Assembly: GCF_001542405.1 (NCBI RefSeq)
Contig: NZ_LNCD01000093.1
Span: forward strand, 1-64,000
Origin: Rhizobium altiplani
Lineage (GTDB): Bacteria; Pseudomonadota; Alphaproteobacteria; Rhizobiales; Rhizobiaceae
DNA: 64,000 nt
Direction: 5' to 3'
Below the pieces are notes generated by a model that ran no database searches, was not told the origin of the DNA, and saw only the letters and a list, made by a program, of their open reading frames with translations. This document shows positions 35,452 to 44,788 of the stretch, in pieces. The translations under genes and the position numbers were made by a program. The number at the start of each line of letters is the position of its first letter. Within the stretch, counting starts at the first letter, position 1.

Positions 35452-36042
35452 TCATCGCCTTTTTCTGTACGTCCAGAGCTGCGCCGGTGGAATGTTGCGC
35501 ATCATGAAAGCCAGGTGGCGGACTTCGTAACCGGCGGGAAGCGCGACGACCGGAGACAGCAACCCATAGGTGATCTGAACAACGGGCCTTCCGTTCGGCA
35601 CACGTTCCAGGAGGTCGAGGATCAGTGACAGGCGCTTGTCTGGAGGCAAGTGCAGGAGAGGTACAGCGGAAATGACGCAGTCGAACTTTGCGCCCCGCTC
35701 AGGACCCAGAACAAGATCGAGCGCGAAGGCGTCTCCGCATCGAACGTCGACTTCGGGAAACTCCTGCCTGAGATGCCGGCAAAACTCCGGCGAGTATTCA
35801 ACGGAAACCAGATCCTTCGGCCGAACGCCCAGCGCCAGGATCTGTTTTGTGATGACGCCGGTTCCCGGGCCAAGTTCAAGCACCGGAAGCCCCGAGGATG
35901 AATCAATGACGCTCGCCATCTTCCGGGCGGTCACGACGGAGGTCGGCGTTATGGCGCCGACGGCTGTTCGGTCGCGCTTCCAGCCTTTCAGGAATTCTAT
36001 CTCATCCTTGAACTTCGATCCCACCCGCTGTCGCACGCCCAT
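35452..36042 (-). CDS. pmtA: PmtA-like phospholipid N-methyltransferase
   Basis: SAM-dependent methyltransferase of the short PmtA type, which converts phosphatidylethanolamine to phosphatidylcholine, a lipid needed for symbiosis in rhizobia. The SAM-binding motif is LELGPGTGVITKQIL with downstream SVEYSP and FDCVISAVPLLHLP. The end IPPAQLWTYRKRR matches this group. I chose the ATG at 36042 (MGVRQRVGSKFKDE); the frame extends 14 codons upstream. Length 196 aa. A KsgA-like rRNA dimethylase is less likely given the size and C-terminus. Confidence 0.7.
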   Translation of the reverse strand: MGVRQRVGSKFKDEIEFLKGWKRDRTAVGAITPTSVVTARKMASVIDSSSGLPVLELGPGTGVITKQILALGVRPKDLVSVEYSPEFCRHLRQEFPEVDVRCGDAFALDLVLGPERGAKFDCVISAVPLLHLPPDKRLSLILDLLERVPNGRPVVQITYGLLSPVVALPAGYEVRHLAFMMRNIPPAQLWTYRKRR

Positions 36043-36273
36043 TCTTCGCCTCCGCTTCGATGCCCACGATGATTGCCGCCACAAACATCGCTTAAACGCG
36101 ACAAAGGCAAGCCCCCAAGCGCCATTTTCCGTCCGCCTATTGTATTTTGCGCATAAAAAGATGCCTTTGAGAACCTGGGGGGCCCGGGAGGCGCTGCCAT
36201 GCGGTTGGTTTTCGGCGTGAGGAATCAGAGCGACTTTTTTTGCTCTATTCGCGCGAAGTTGGGGATTGACAAT

Positions 36274-36969
36274 CTAGCCGGCGCCTCGAAGCCGGACCTG
36301 ATCTGTGCACAGCAAAGCTTTGAGCTGCGCGGCAGAACGCGTAACTACCGAGGCCCCGACGGAAAGGAGCCGCTCATCGTGATCGTTGAGGCAATGGCCG
36401 CCGGCTGTGAAGCCGATAACCGTCATCCCGGCCGCGACACCGGCCTGGACGCCGGCGATGCTGTCTTCCACGACAACCGTACGGGCAGGATCGGCCCCCA
36501 TCCGGTCGGCCGCGAACAGAAAAAGATCAGGTGCGGGTTTGCCCTTCGATACCATGACGGTGCTGAAGACATGCGGTTCGAGCAACGGCCAAAGGCCGGT
36601 CCTCTCAAGACCGAGACGCAGTTTTTCAGGCGCGCTGCTGGAGGCGACACAACGCGGCACTGCAATTTGGCCAAGAAGCTCGGCGATGCCGTCGATCGCC
36701 TCCAACTCGGTCAGATACTTCTCCTTGATCTTTGCGGCGACCACTTCTTCGAAATCGGGAGGCAGAGGCCTTCCCCACTCCTCCTCGACCATGCGTCGCA
36801 TCGTGGCGGCAGACAGCCCGGTATATCGGCGGACAACGTCTTCGTAAGAGGTCGGAAAACCAATGCGCGCCAGTTCATCGGCGTCGATCTGGGTAGCGAG
36901 CTTTTCGCTGTCGATGAGGACACCGTCACAGTCGAAGATGACAAGGTCGAATGGTTTGGTCAGGCTCAT
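36274..36969 (-). CDS. HAD-superfamily phosphatase
   Basis: HAD subfamily IA hydrolase (231 aa). Motif I FDCDGVLIDSE has the nucleophilic Asp pair, motif II is VASSSAPEKLR, motif III is KGKPAPD and motif IV is VVVEDSIAGVQAG. The alpha-helical cap follows motif I. It likely removes phosphate from a small sugar or polyol phosphate. It is the last gene of the ABC operon and overlaps the phosphodiesterase stop by 4 bases, suggesting that the imported diester is first cut and then dephosphorylated. Confidence 0.85.
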   Translation of the reverse strand: MSLTKPFDLVIFDCDGVLIDSEKLATQIDADELARIGFPTSYEDVVRRYTGLSAATMRRMVEEEWGRPLPPDFEEVVAAKIKEKYLTELEAIDGIAELLGQIAVPRCVASSSAPEKLRLGLERTGLWPLLEPHVFSTVMVSKGKPAPDLFLFAADRMGADPARTVVVEDSIAGVQAGVAAGMTVIGFTAGGHCLNDHDERLLSVGASVVTRSAAQLKALLCTDQVRLRGAG

Positions 36970-37787
36970 TGGAAACCCTCCGGCATGAATTCCTCGGGGC
37001 TGATTGCGACCACGACCCTGCTGCTGACCTCGAACTGATTGATCAGGACGCTGTCGTCGCGAACTAAGGCGACATTAAAGGCCGGCGCATCGTTGACGAA
37101 GCGCGCATCGCGCCGCTCGAGATGCGGAATGATCTGGTGCGCAACGCCCCGGCTCGCGCTAAACGGTACGCCTTGCCAGGTGCCGCCAACGTCGACATGG
37201 ACATGGCCGCAGAAGATGTGGCGGACCGAACCTGTCTTGACGAGCGGCCCCACGGCGTTTCTTGGAACCAGGGTGATGTGCGGCGCAAAATGCGGCAGCC
37301 CGATCGATTGCAGCGGGTGATGGCAAAACAAATAGCTTGGCCGAATTGGCTCTTCAGCAAGGCGCTCTAGAAGCCATTCGAACCGGCCGCAGCCGAGCGA
37401 GCCATGACCGTGGTCGGTCACCAGCGTGTCGAGGAAAATCAAGCGGCCAGCCGGCAGATCCAGGACCGATTGGACGAAGCCTGTTGCGTCGATTGCGGCG
37501 TCGGGGAAAACCCGACGGAAATTAGCCCGATGATCGTGGTTCCCGAGCAAGAGGCGATGCGGCACCCGGAGGTCCTGCAGGATGTCGCGCAGAAGCTGGT
37601 AGGCGGCGGCGTCGCCTTCATCGGTCAGATCGCCGGTGATGACGCAGAGATCAGCATCCGCATGCTCGTTGTTAATGGTCGCGATCACAGTGCGGAGACG
37701 GGCGGCGGGATCGAAACCGTAAAGGGTCTTGCCCGGAGCCACCAGATGCAGGTCGGTGAGGTGGATGAGTTTCATTGATTGATCCAT
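36966..37787 (-). CDS. Calcineurin-like metallophosphodiesterase (Icc/GpdQ type)
   Basis: Binuclear metal phosphodiesterase with all motifs: TDLHL, ITGDLTDEGD, LLGNHDHRANF, CHHP and CGHVHVD. The 273-aa length and motifs fit the GpdQ/CpdA/Icc family, acting on glycerophosphodiesters or cyclic nucleotides. It lies 45 bp downstream of the binding-protein gene and overlaps the HAD gene, so a role in processing the transported substrate is likely. The start is ATG 37787; ATG 37775 (MKLIHLTDLHL) is also plausible. Confidence 0.85.
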   Translation of the reverse strand: MDQSMKLIHLTDLHLVAPGKTLYGFDPAARLRTVIATINNEHADADLCVITGDLTDEGDAAAYQLLRDILQDLRVPHRLLLGNHDHRANFRRVFPDAAIDATGFVQSVLDLPAGRLIFLDTLVTDHGHGSLGCGRFEWLLERLAEEPIRPSYLFCHHPLQSIGLPHFAPHITLVPRNAVGPLVKTGSVRHIFCGHVHVDVGGTWQGVPFSASRGVAHQIIPHLERRDARFVNDAPAFNVALVRDDSVLINQFEVSSRVVVAISPEEFMPEGFQ

Positions 37788-37832
37788 GAAAGCGAGCGCC
37801 GAAGCGGGTCCGGCGCTCTTGGTAGGAGTGGC

Positions 37833-39089
37833 TTAGTTGGTCTTCGGGAGAAGCGCGCGAACCTTCTCTGCCATATCGGCGAGAGCTGCATCCGGCTCCA
37901 TGCTGCCAAGCGCGATTGCGGACATGTCGTCGCGAATGACCTGCGAGATCTCGACACCGTTTTCGCCGGGCCAGGAGAACCACGGACGGGCGCGCGGCGT
38001 CTGCTGCACGCTTGTGTACCAGTTCGGGTGCTGCTTGTAGAAGTCGGCAAGGTGATCCTTGTCGAGAGCACCGGTATTCGTCGGCATATAACCGGTGTTC
38101 GGAACGACAATGCTCTGGCCGTCCGCGCTGGTGGCAAACTTCACATATTCCCAGGCTGCGGCACGCTTGGCTTCGTCCTTGGACAGGATGACCGCGACCA
38201 TGCCGCCCGTCGGCATCGTTGCGGCCTCGGAGCCCAGCGGCTGTTTTGCCGTCGTCAGCTTGAAGCGCGTGCCGATTTCTTTTTCGAGGCCGCTGACGCT
38301 GCCAGCCGATGCGAAGAAGAAGCCGAGCTTGCCTGAGGTGAAGAGCTGACGGGCTGCACGGCTGTCTATCGCCGGCTGCGTGCCTTCCGTATGGAAGCGC
38401 TTGAAGAGCTTGGCGGCAGACTGACCGGTCGGACCGTCGAAAGCGATGTCGGTTTCCTTGTCGTTCATCATCTGGCCACCGAAATTGCGCACCAGGTTCT
38501 GTGTCGTCCAGTCGTCCGAACCGAGATCGTAGAACATGCCCGATGTCCCGTCGCCGAGCGCTCCGATCTTGCCGGCTAGCGCCACGAAACCGTCCCAGTC
38601 AGTCGGAATCTTTTCAGGATCGCCGCCGGCCCGCTTGATAAGGTCGGCATTGAAATAGACGACCGGCGTCGACATAGCGAACGGCAGGCCGTAGAGCTTG
38701 CCATCTATCTTGGCGAGCGACAGAACCTGATCGGTATAGCCCTTGTCGGTCAGGTGATCCTTGGCAACCAGATCGTCAATCGGCTCGATCAGGCCGCGGG
38801 CGACGAGCGGGCGCAGCACGTTGAAGCCGACATAATGGACATCAGGCAACTGGCCGGCCATGCTTTGGCGGATGAGCGCCTGGACGGCTTCGTCGTAGCT
38901 CGGGGCCGCTGCCCTGAACCCGATCTTGATATCGGGATACTTCGCTTCGAAGCTCTTGGCGACGGCTGCGTGAATAGGCTCGTGCTCGGCCCAGGCGTAA
39001 TAGACGTCGAGCTTGGTTTCCGCGTGGGCGGGGGCGGTCAGGCCTGCCATGGCAAGGCCAGCCGCGATCATCATGGCAATCGTTTTCAC
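37833..39089 (-). CDS. ABC transporter substrate-binding protein (extracellular family 1)
   Basis: Periplasmic solute-binding protein, 418 aa, with a Sec signal peptide (MIAAGLAMAGLTAPAHAETK, cut after AHA). Family-1 features include YPDIKIGF, GQLPDVHYVGFNVLRPLVARG and KLYGLPFAMSTPVVYFNADL. It resembles UgpB and other MalE-like proteins. Genes downstream encode a phosphodiesterase and a phosphatase, so a glycerophosphodiester or similar substrate is the best guess. Confidence 0.88.
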   Translation of the reverse strand: MKTIAMMIAAGLAMAGLTAPAHAETKLDVYYAWAEHEPIHAAVAKSFEAKYPDIKIGFRAAAPSYDEAVQALIRQSMAGQLPDVHYVGFNVLRPLVARGLIEPIDDLVAKDHLTDKGYTDQVLSLAKIDGKLYGLPFAMSTPVVYFNADLIKRAGGDPEKIPTDWDGFVALAGKIGALGDGTSGMFYDLGSDDWTTQNLVRNFGGQMMNDKETDIAFDGPTGQSAAKLFKRFHTEGTQPAIDSRAARQLFTSGKLGFFFASAGSVSGLEKEIGTRFKLTTAKQPLGSEAATMPTGGMVAVILSKDEAKRAAAWEYVKFATSADGQSIVVPNTGYMPTNTGALDKDHLADFYKQHPNWYTSVQQTPRARPWFSWPGENGVEISQVIRDDMSAIALGSMEPDAALADMAEKVRALLPKTN

Positions 39090-39134
39090 GATGCTCTCCT
39101 GTCGTTCGTGGTTGGGTTGGGTTGTTGAGGATGC

Positions 39135-39968
39135 CTAGTGTCGGCCGACCACCAGACCCCTGATGAAATGCCTCTGCATTGAGAGGAAGAGGGCGGCCAG
39201 GGGCGCTGTGACGATCACGCCCCCGGCCATCAGCGCACCGACCTGACCGCCGCCGTCGCCTGCTTGCCGGAAATAGGCAATGCCAAGCGAGGGCATCATC
39301 ATGTCGGGATTGGTTGTCACCACCAGCGGCCAGTAGAGGTCGTTCCAATGGGCCACGATGGAGAAAATAGAGAAAGCGGCGACTGCTGGCCATGCGGCGG
39401 GCACCATGATGCGCCAGGCGATCGAGAGCTCGCTGAAACCGTCAAGCCGGGCCGCATCAAGCACTTCGTCAGGGAAGGTGACGAAAAACTGTCGAAACAG
39501 GAAGATCGCGAAGACCGAGATGATCCAGGGCAGAATGAGCGCTGGGTAGGTGTCGAGCAGCCCCGATTTCGCGAGCGCAACGTAGATCGGAATTGTCGGG
39601 ATCTGCACTGGCACGAGAAGCCCGAGCAGCACTGCGCCGAGCAGGAGCGGCCTGCCTGGAAAGGACAGCTTGGCGAGCGCATAGCCGCACGGGATCGCCA
39701 CGGCAATTTGCAGGGTCAGGATCGCGAGACAGACCACAAATCCATTGGCCATGAAGCGCAAGAGCGGGATTGCGGTGAGTGCTGCGCCGTAATTCTGCGC
39801 GGTGCCGGCCAGTGTCGGCACAGGCAGAAGACCGCCATTGAAGATTTCGCTCTCCGGTGTACCTGAGGCCAGCACCATCCAGATGAATGGGAAAACCATG
39901 ATGATTGCGCCCGAGAGCAGAACGGCGTGTGAGGCAATGCGCGATACGGGAGATTTCGCAAGGATCAT
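39135..39968 (-). CDS. ABC permease, MalG/UgpE type
   Basis: Inner-membrane permease (277 aa) with six predicted membrane segments, starting HAVLLSGAIIMVFPFIWMVL. The EAA loop (DAARLDGFSELSIAWRIMVP) contacts the ATPase. It overlaps the preceding permease by 4 bases (ATGA), so the two membrane subunits are co-translated. Confidence 0.9.
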   Translation of the reverse strand: MILAKSPVSRIASHAVLLSGAIIMVFPFIWMVLASGTPESEIFNGGLLPVPTLAGTAQNYGAALTAIPLLRFMANGFVVCLAILTLQIAVAIPCGYALAKLSFPGRPLLLGAVLLGLLVPVQIPTIPIYVALAKSGLLDTYPALILPWIISVFAIFLFRQFFVTFPDEVLDAARLDGFSELSIAWRIMVPAAWPAVAAFSIFSIVAHWNDLYWPLVVTTNPDMMMPSLGIAYFRQAGDGGGQVGALMAGGVIVTAPLAALFLSMQRHFIRGLVVGRH

Positions 39969-40915
39969 GGCGTTCCCCTCAAGTTCTTCGTACCGGACGC
40001 CCTAGGGTCCGACAGGCGCATCTGGATCAGAGACAGCATCGTCACGAACACGAAGAAAGACACGGCGATCGCCGATGCATAGCCGACGCGGAAGAACCGG
40101 AAGCCCTCTTCGTAGAATGTATAAAGGACGACCATTGTCGACTTCATCGGTCCGCCCTGGGTGAGCACAGCAACTGTCTCAAACACCGAGAACGCGCGGA
40201 TGACTGTCATGACGGTGACGAACAGCGTCACCGGAGCAAGCATCGGCCAGGTTACGAGCCGGAAGCGCTTGAAACCACCGTCTGCACCGTCGATCGCAGC
40301 CGCCTCGTAGAGCTCTTCTGGAATTGTGGAAAGTCCGGCCAGGAAGAGGATCATGTTGAAGCCGACCAGCTGCCAAATGCCGATGCAGGCAAGGGCATAG
40401 ACCGCCATGGACGGGTCGGAGAGAAACCGTATAGGCGAGGCGCCGAGCAGGTGAAGGAACGCGTTGGCGGCGCCAAGACTAGGATGGAGGATCGCCTCCC
40501 AGGCGGTCGCGAGCGCCACAAGGGTTGCGGCGACCGGGAGGAAATAGGCCGTTCTGTAAAAAGCGGAAAAGGTGCACCGTGAAATCAGCAAGGCAACAAG
40601 CAGACCCCACCCGATCGATATTGGGACCACCACAAGGACATAGAGCGCCGTATTGCGGAGGCTGTTCGAGAAACCTGGGTCGGTCAGCATTCGACCATAA
40701 TTGCCAAGACCGACAAAGCGGATACCGACCAGGCCCAAAGATGCGTCGGTAAACGAAAGGAACAGAACCAGGATCGCTGGGCCGATCAAAAGGGCAAGCA
40801 GGAGCAGCGAGGCTGGCAACGCAAGAACCAGCCCGGCACGGGCTTGCGCGCGGTCCGACTTGTAGATTGACCGCTCAGGGGCTGCTGCGAGAGAAACATC
40901 GTCGAGCACAGCCAT
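39965..40915 (-). CDS. ABC permease, MalF/UgpA type
   Basis: Inner-membrane permease (316 aa) with an N-terminal segment (GLVLALPASLLLLALLIGPA) and five more. The EAA loop is EELYEAAAIDGADGGFKRFR. It is directly adjacent to the ATPase gene (stop and start touch at 40915/40916) and overlaps the MalG-like gene. Part of the six-gene operon read leftwards from 42064. Confidence 0.9.
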   Translation of the reverse strand: MAVLDDVSLAAAPERSIYKSDRAQARAGLVLALPASLLLLALLIGPAILVLFLSFTDASLGLVGIRFVGLGNYGRMLTDPGFSNSLRNTALYVLVVVPISIGWGLLVALLISRCTFSAFYRTAYFLPVAATLVALATAWEAILHPSLGAANAFLHLLGASPIRFLSDPSMAVYALACIGIWQLVGFNMILFLAGLSTIPEELYEAAAIDGADGGFKRFRLVTWPMLAPVTLFVTVMTVIRAFSVFETVAVLTQGGPMKSTMVVLYTFYEEGFRFFRVGYASAIAVSFFVFVTMLSLIQMRLSDPRASGTKNLRGTP

Positions 40916-42064
40916 CTAAGCAGCCTCGCGTTCGACACGTTCTCGCCGAGACCGACTTTCGGGGAAGAACCAGGCATTCTCCGCGTCTATCGTCAGAGCG
41001 AGGTGCTCACCAGGATGGACCGAGCGCGCTTGATCCGCCGACACTCGAACGACGAATTCGGCGCCCGCCTCAGCCTCGACAAAAAGGTTTGCGTCCGTTC
41101 CGGAATGTTCGATACGCGAAAGGCAGACGCGGAGGGTACCGGGCACATCATGCGCAGCAATGCTTGCGTGCTCGGGGCGAAACGCCAAGGTGCCGGGGCC
41201 GGTGGAGCCGATCGCGTCACGGAGTGCTATTTTGCCACCCCCGATGGCGACCATCCCGCCCACTGTGGCGGAAACACGGACCTCATTCAGGAAAGGCTGC
41301 GCGAGAAAACGGGCGACCTCAAGATCGACCGGATCACGATAGAGATCGGCTGGCTTGGCGATCTGACGAACGTGCCCCCGGAACATCACCGCGACCCGGT
41401 CAGATATTGCTGCTGCCTCAGCCTGATCGTGAGTGACGAACACCGTCGTCGCTCCCATTTTCTTGTGGAGTCGGGCGATTTCACCTCGTGTGTGAATTCG
41501 CAGCGCCGCATCCAGGTTTGCCAAGGGCTCATCCATGAGGAATATCCTCGGTGCACGGACCATCGCCCGTCCTAGTGCCACACGCTGACGCTGGCCGCCC
41601 GAAAGCGCCGGTGGACGCCTGTCGAGAAGGGCATCGAGTTTTAGAATCGCCGAGGTTTCACGAACCCGCTCGTCGATCGAGCGATAGCGTCCGGCGGCAC
41701 CTGGCAGGGCAGCACCAAGGATCGGCAACCGCTCCAAGCTGCTTAGTTCGCGCATTACCAATGGCGCGGCGATATTGTCGTACACGCTAAGGTGCGGATA
41801 GAGCGCATAGCTTTGAAAAACAAATGCCAAGTCTCGGTCCTTTGCCGCGACGTCGTCGAGCTTTTTTTCGCCCGCGAACACATGGCCCTGGTCCGCTCGC
41901 TCGAGCCCGGCAATTATACGTAGAAGCGTAGATTTACCGCAGCCTGAAGGCCCAAGAAGGGTCACAAATTCGCCGGCGGCAACGCTGATCGACACGTCGC
42001 GCAGAACATTTACTTCGCCGAATTTCTTGCTGATTTTGTCTATGTGAAGTTCCAAAGCTGCCAT
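40916..42064 (-). CDS. ABC transporter ATPase, UgpC/MalK type
   Basis: 382-aa ATPase with Walker A GPSGCGKSTLL, Q-loop, signature LSGGQRQRVALGRAMV, Walker B IFLMDEPLANLDAALR, H-loop TVFVTHDQAEA and a C-terminal OB/TOBE domain. It has an extra segment of about 20 residues between the Q-loop and signature (around PILGAALPGAAGRYR) compared with typical UgpC. It leads the operon; upstream lie the repeated TTTATTTCA elements likely bound by the adjacent RpiR regulator. Confidence 0.92.
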   Translation of the reverse strand: MAALELHIDKISKKFGEVNVLRDVSISVAAGEFVTLLGPSGCGKSTLLRIIAGLERADQGHVFAGEKKLDDVAAKDRDLAFVFQSYALYPHLSVYDNIAAPLVMRELSSLERLPILGAALPGAAGRYRSIDERVRETSAILKLDALLDRRPPALSGGQRQRVALGRAMVRAPRIFLMDEPLANLDAALRIHTRGEIARLHKKMGATTVFVTHDQAEAAAISDRVAVMFRGHVRQIAKPADLYRDPVDLEVARFLAQPFLNEVRVSATVGGMVAIGGGKIALRDAIGSTGPGTLAFRPEHASIAAHDVPGTLRVCLSRIEHSGTDANLFVEAEAGAEFVVRVSADQARSVHPGEHLALTIDAENAWFFPESRSRRERVEREAA

Positions 42065-42101
42065 TCCCTATCCACATGGTTAGCAGTTTTCTTAATGGTG
42101 C

Positions 42102-42139
42102 TTTATTTCACATTGATGACATCATGGAGTTTTATTTCA
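42102..42139. promoter_or_regulatory. Operator-like repeat pair 1 in the ABC operon promoter
   Basis: TTTATTTCA occurs at 42102-42110 and 42131-42139 (29-bp phase), read TGAAATAAA on the operon strand. It lies 38-75 bases upstream of the ATPase start. A near copy of the whole block is at 42382-42418. Helical-phase repeats beside an RpiR gene suggest its binding sites. Confidence 0.65.
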
Positions 42140-42381
42140 TTTTTTGCAACTGGTTATTTGGAAGAGTTTTGGGGGAAGAGCGTCCGCCCTCCGGAAAAGC
42201 TCGTGGTGGTTCCACATGGATAATGTTGTAGGTGTTCGACTGCGGTGCAGCATGCTGAACGCCAGCGTAAGTGCACGTTCTCGAAAGAAAGCGTGCGGCT
42301 TACGGGCCACGCCAAGGGGCTTCTTACGGTCGCCATTCTGCCATCCTCGAGAAGAAGCGGACGCCATCGTTCTATTGGCGC

Positions 42382-42418
42382 TTTATTTCACCAATGTGAC
42401 ATATGGAGTTTTATTTCA
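42382..42418. promoter_or_regulatory. Operator-like repeat pair 2 at the rpiR 3' end
   Basis: TTTATTTCA at 42382-42390 and 42410-42418 (28-bp phase). The context GCTTTATTTCAC ... ATGGAGTTTTATTTCATT matches block 1. It overlaps the last codons of the rpiR-like gene, so duplication and selection for binding rather than coding may explain it. Confidence 0.65.
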
Positions 42419-43232
42419 TTGGCCGGTTCAGGTGCTTGTCGAGCGCAAGCATCAGACATTCGATGACGAAAATCTTGCCAGCCACTGGCGTCAGCGTTCC
42501 GCCGAAAGGATTGTCATGCAGGCCTGAGGCTTGAAGGCTATAATGCGCGGCCTTGCTCAGAGGGCTTTGCGTTCGGTTGGTAACCGCGACGGTCGTTGCG
42601 CCAGTGGCGCGCGCACCTTTGAGGAACTGGACGGTTTCGACGGTCAAGCCCGAGACTGAGAATGCCACCGCAACGCAACCTTCGCCAAGCCCATTAGCAA
42701 CTTCATGCGCCATATGCGAGTTCCGGAAGGCGAGCGCAGTCAAGCCCACGCGAAGCAGACGATATGCCAGCATCTCCGCGACAAAACCGGACATTCCCGC
42801 ACCATAGATGTCGATGCGGCGGGCGGTCGCAAGCGCTTCGGCGATCCTGTCCAAGCTCGTAAGATCGACATGGCTGTGGGCGACCTCCAGGTTCTCGATC
42901 AGTGTTCGCTGCAGTTTGTCGATTGCGGGATCAGCACCTGAAGAACTGACAACGGCGAGTTGGGGTCGGCCGACTTCCGCTGCAAGCGCAAGCTTGAAGT
43001 CGCGAAACCCGGTAAACCCGATCTGACGGCAAAGCCGCAGGATACTAGCTTCGCCACTGCCCGCAAATTCGCCAAGTTCTGCCACGGACTGGCGCAGCAC
43101 TTTCTCCGGGTTTTCCAGGATGTACTTCGCGATCCGAGCGAGTGCGTTTGGAAGCTGATCGATCTCCTCGTGCAACCGCGATAGGATCGTCTGCCGATCC
43201 CTGTTGCGCTTCTCGTCCCCAATGCTTACCAA
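42411..43232 (-). CDS. RpiR-family transcriptional regulator
   Basis: Regulator with an N-terminal HTH_6 domain (KVLRQSVAELGEFAGSGEAS then ILRLCRQIGFTGFRDFKLAL) and a C-terminal SIS sugar-phosphate-binding domain (RIDIYGAGMSGFVAEMLAYR; VAVAFSVSGLTVETVQFLK). The 273-aa length is normal. It sits upstream of, and in the same direction as, the ABC operon, with repeats on both sides of the 350-bp gap. It probably represses the operon until a sugar or glycerol phosphate binds. Confidence 0.9.
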   Translation of the reverse strand: MVSIGDEKRNRDRQTILSRLHEEIDQLPNALARIAKYILENPEKVLRQSVAELGEFAGSGEASILRLCRQIGFTGFRDFKLALAAEVGRPQLAVVSSSGADPAIDKLQRTLIENLEVAHSHVDLTSLDRIAEALATARRIDIYGAGMSGFVAEMLAYRLLRVGLTALAFRNSHMAHEVANGLGEGCVAVAFSVSGLTVETVQFLKGARATGATTVAVTNRTQSPLSKAAHYSLQASGLHDNPFGGTLTPVAGKIFVIECLMLALDKHLNRPMK

Positions 43233-43633
43233 CCCGCGGCTCCATCTAGTTCGTGTCTTCGGGCGACGACAAACCGGCCCCGAACTTAGCCTTAGAACGC
43301 TACCGGATTCAAGATGCGGGCGATGTCACGTCGTTTCGCGAACGCGCTGACTAGGGCCTTGCCGGTGAACTCAGGCAACTGCGCCGGATCACGGCTTTCC
43401 ACTGGGCCATGGCGCGGAGCCGATGAATGTAGGTGGAAAGCGGTGGTTCTTGTAGCTGATGGACGATGCGTTCATCTCAACCGAATTATCCGCCAACCGT
43501 TAAGGTGCCGACAACGTGACGTCGCCGCGGCGACCGTCATTTACGTGGGCTTCTCTACGTAGCTGCGTCAGTCATTCTGACACGTATCTCAAAGGAGAGT
43601 TACCTGCGGACATAGGGGCTTCAGCTCCGGGAA
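43233..43633. other. Non-coding stretch upstream of rpiR
   Basis: About 400 bp without a supported gene; likely the promoter of the RpiR gene at its left end and degenerate IS sequence at its right end. Confidence 0.4.
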
Positions 43634-43756
43634 CGCAGGCTTCAAAAGAGCCGCCGTGGCTGTGGCGCGCAAACTTGCGGTGATCATGCACACAATGCTG
43701 AAGACTGGTGAGTTTTTGATCCGAATGCGGGAGCCGCAACCTAAATCCGCATAGCG
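43634..43756 (+). pseudogene. IS110/IS116-type transposase 3' remnant
   Basis: FKRAAVAVARKLAVIMHTML then KTGEF ending at the stop 43756 is the C-terminal signature of IS110-family transposases. Only this end is present and the last codons are shifted. It differs from the IS110 relic starting at 43985, so at least two elements have decayed here. Confidence 0.65.
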
Positions 43757-43984
43757 TTCAACGTCTGAAAATCCGAATCGTCCCTGCCGGGACGTGAGCC
43801 AAGCCATTCCATTGATGGGATTGCCTCGCTGTCTCAGCTGAATGAGTCGGAAGGCTCGTTCCGCGAAGCTCCATCATGCGGCGGCTAATGTCGACCGCGA
43901 AACACCATCACCCGGCAGCGTCTAATGATAAAACGAGGTCATGTCTTTCAACGGCCTCAAACATCAACGGGAGAAGCGCAGCAT

Positions 43985-44490
43985 GAAACATATTGTGCAC
44001 TGAATGTATCGGTCTTGAAGGGACCATCGTTGCAATGGCTTCAGAGGACTTGCCAAGGCAAGATTGCCGGTGATCCGCATCCAGGCCAAAGCATTTTTGA
44101 AAGCCAACCGAATAAGACGGACCGCAGGAAAAAGCCATCCCATCGCGAATGACATTCGCGGATTGTTGCGCAACTTCAGTCTGAAAGTCGGATTGGTCGG
44201 CAAGATCAAATTCGAGGAGCGGATCAATGAGCTGGTCGAACACAGGCCTGATCTACACGAAATCATGCAGCCATTGTTGGCTGCACGCAAAATGCTGCGC
44301 GACGAATTTACCAAGTTGCACAAGAAGGTTTTGGATTTGGTCGCGAGGATGAAGTTTGTCGCCGATTGACGACGATCCATGGTGTCGGCCCCGTGGTCGC
44401 TCTCAACTATACGGCAACCATCGATATTCCTGGTCGGTTTACACATTCAAAGGCGGTCGGTTCTGTGCTCGGGCGCCACCAGCGGCGGGG
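43985..44490 (+). pseudogene. IS110-family transposase relic, N-terminal and middle part
   Basis: Pieces in two frames: VLKGPSLQWLQ (43985 on), then GLAKARLPVIRIQAKAFLKA, an internal deletion of about 55 codons, IANDIRGLLRNFSLKVGLVG through RMKFVAD (stop 44369). One frame on come IHGVGPVVALNYTATIDIPG, then RFTHSKAVGSVLG near 44480. Similarity then ceases. The C-terminal piece that would complete it lies at 53184-53435 in the same orientation. Confidence 0.75.
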
Positions 44491-44590
44491 TAGGGGAGGG
44501 GCAGGCATTGAGGAAATGATGTCGCCCGCGATCTATGGATGAGGTTTTGATTTGCACTGAGAAGCTGGTTCTCGGCGGAAATTCGGGGTT

Positions 44591-44788
44591 TCATTTCTCG
44601 CCGGCCCAGTCTTCATGTCCATGGCGTATTAGGATCACGAAAATTGCTCCGTCCTCCTCGACACGGTAGACGATAAGATGGGCCTTGAACGGATGAATTC
44701 TGAACACATGCCATTCGCGGGTTGGCGGCAATGTGGGATTGATCGACAAAGAAAAGCATACGTCAAAAACGCCTGCAGTCCCGATCAA
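44591..44788 (-). pseudogene. ParE/RelE-type toxin C-terminal remnant
   Basis: The end EWHVFRIHPFKAHLIVYRVE then IFVILIRHGHEDW is the typical C-terminal half of ParE-family toxins (Y-R, H-G-x-x-D-W). The N-terminal half and the antitoxin gene are missing; the first 24 residues do not resemble the family. It overlaps the nolG stop by 4 bases, suggesting a rearrangement endpoint there. Confidence 0.65.

Noticed and set aside
37779..38336. 185-codon plus-strand frame over the binding protein
   Set aside because: Antisense of the solute-binding protein gene, which has a signal peptide and family motifs.
43441..43505. Weak nod-box-like sequence (GATGCGTTCATCTC then CCGCCAAC)
   Set aside because: Only scattered matches to the NodD consensus and no gene downstream on that strand within a normal distance.
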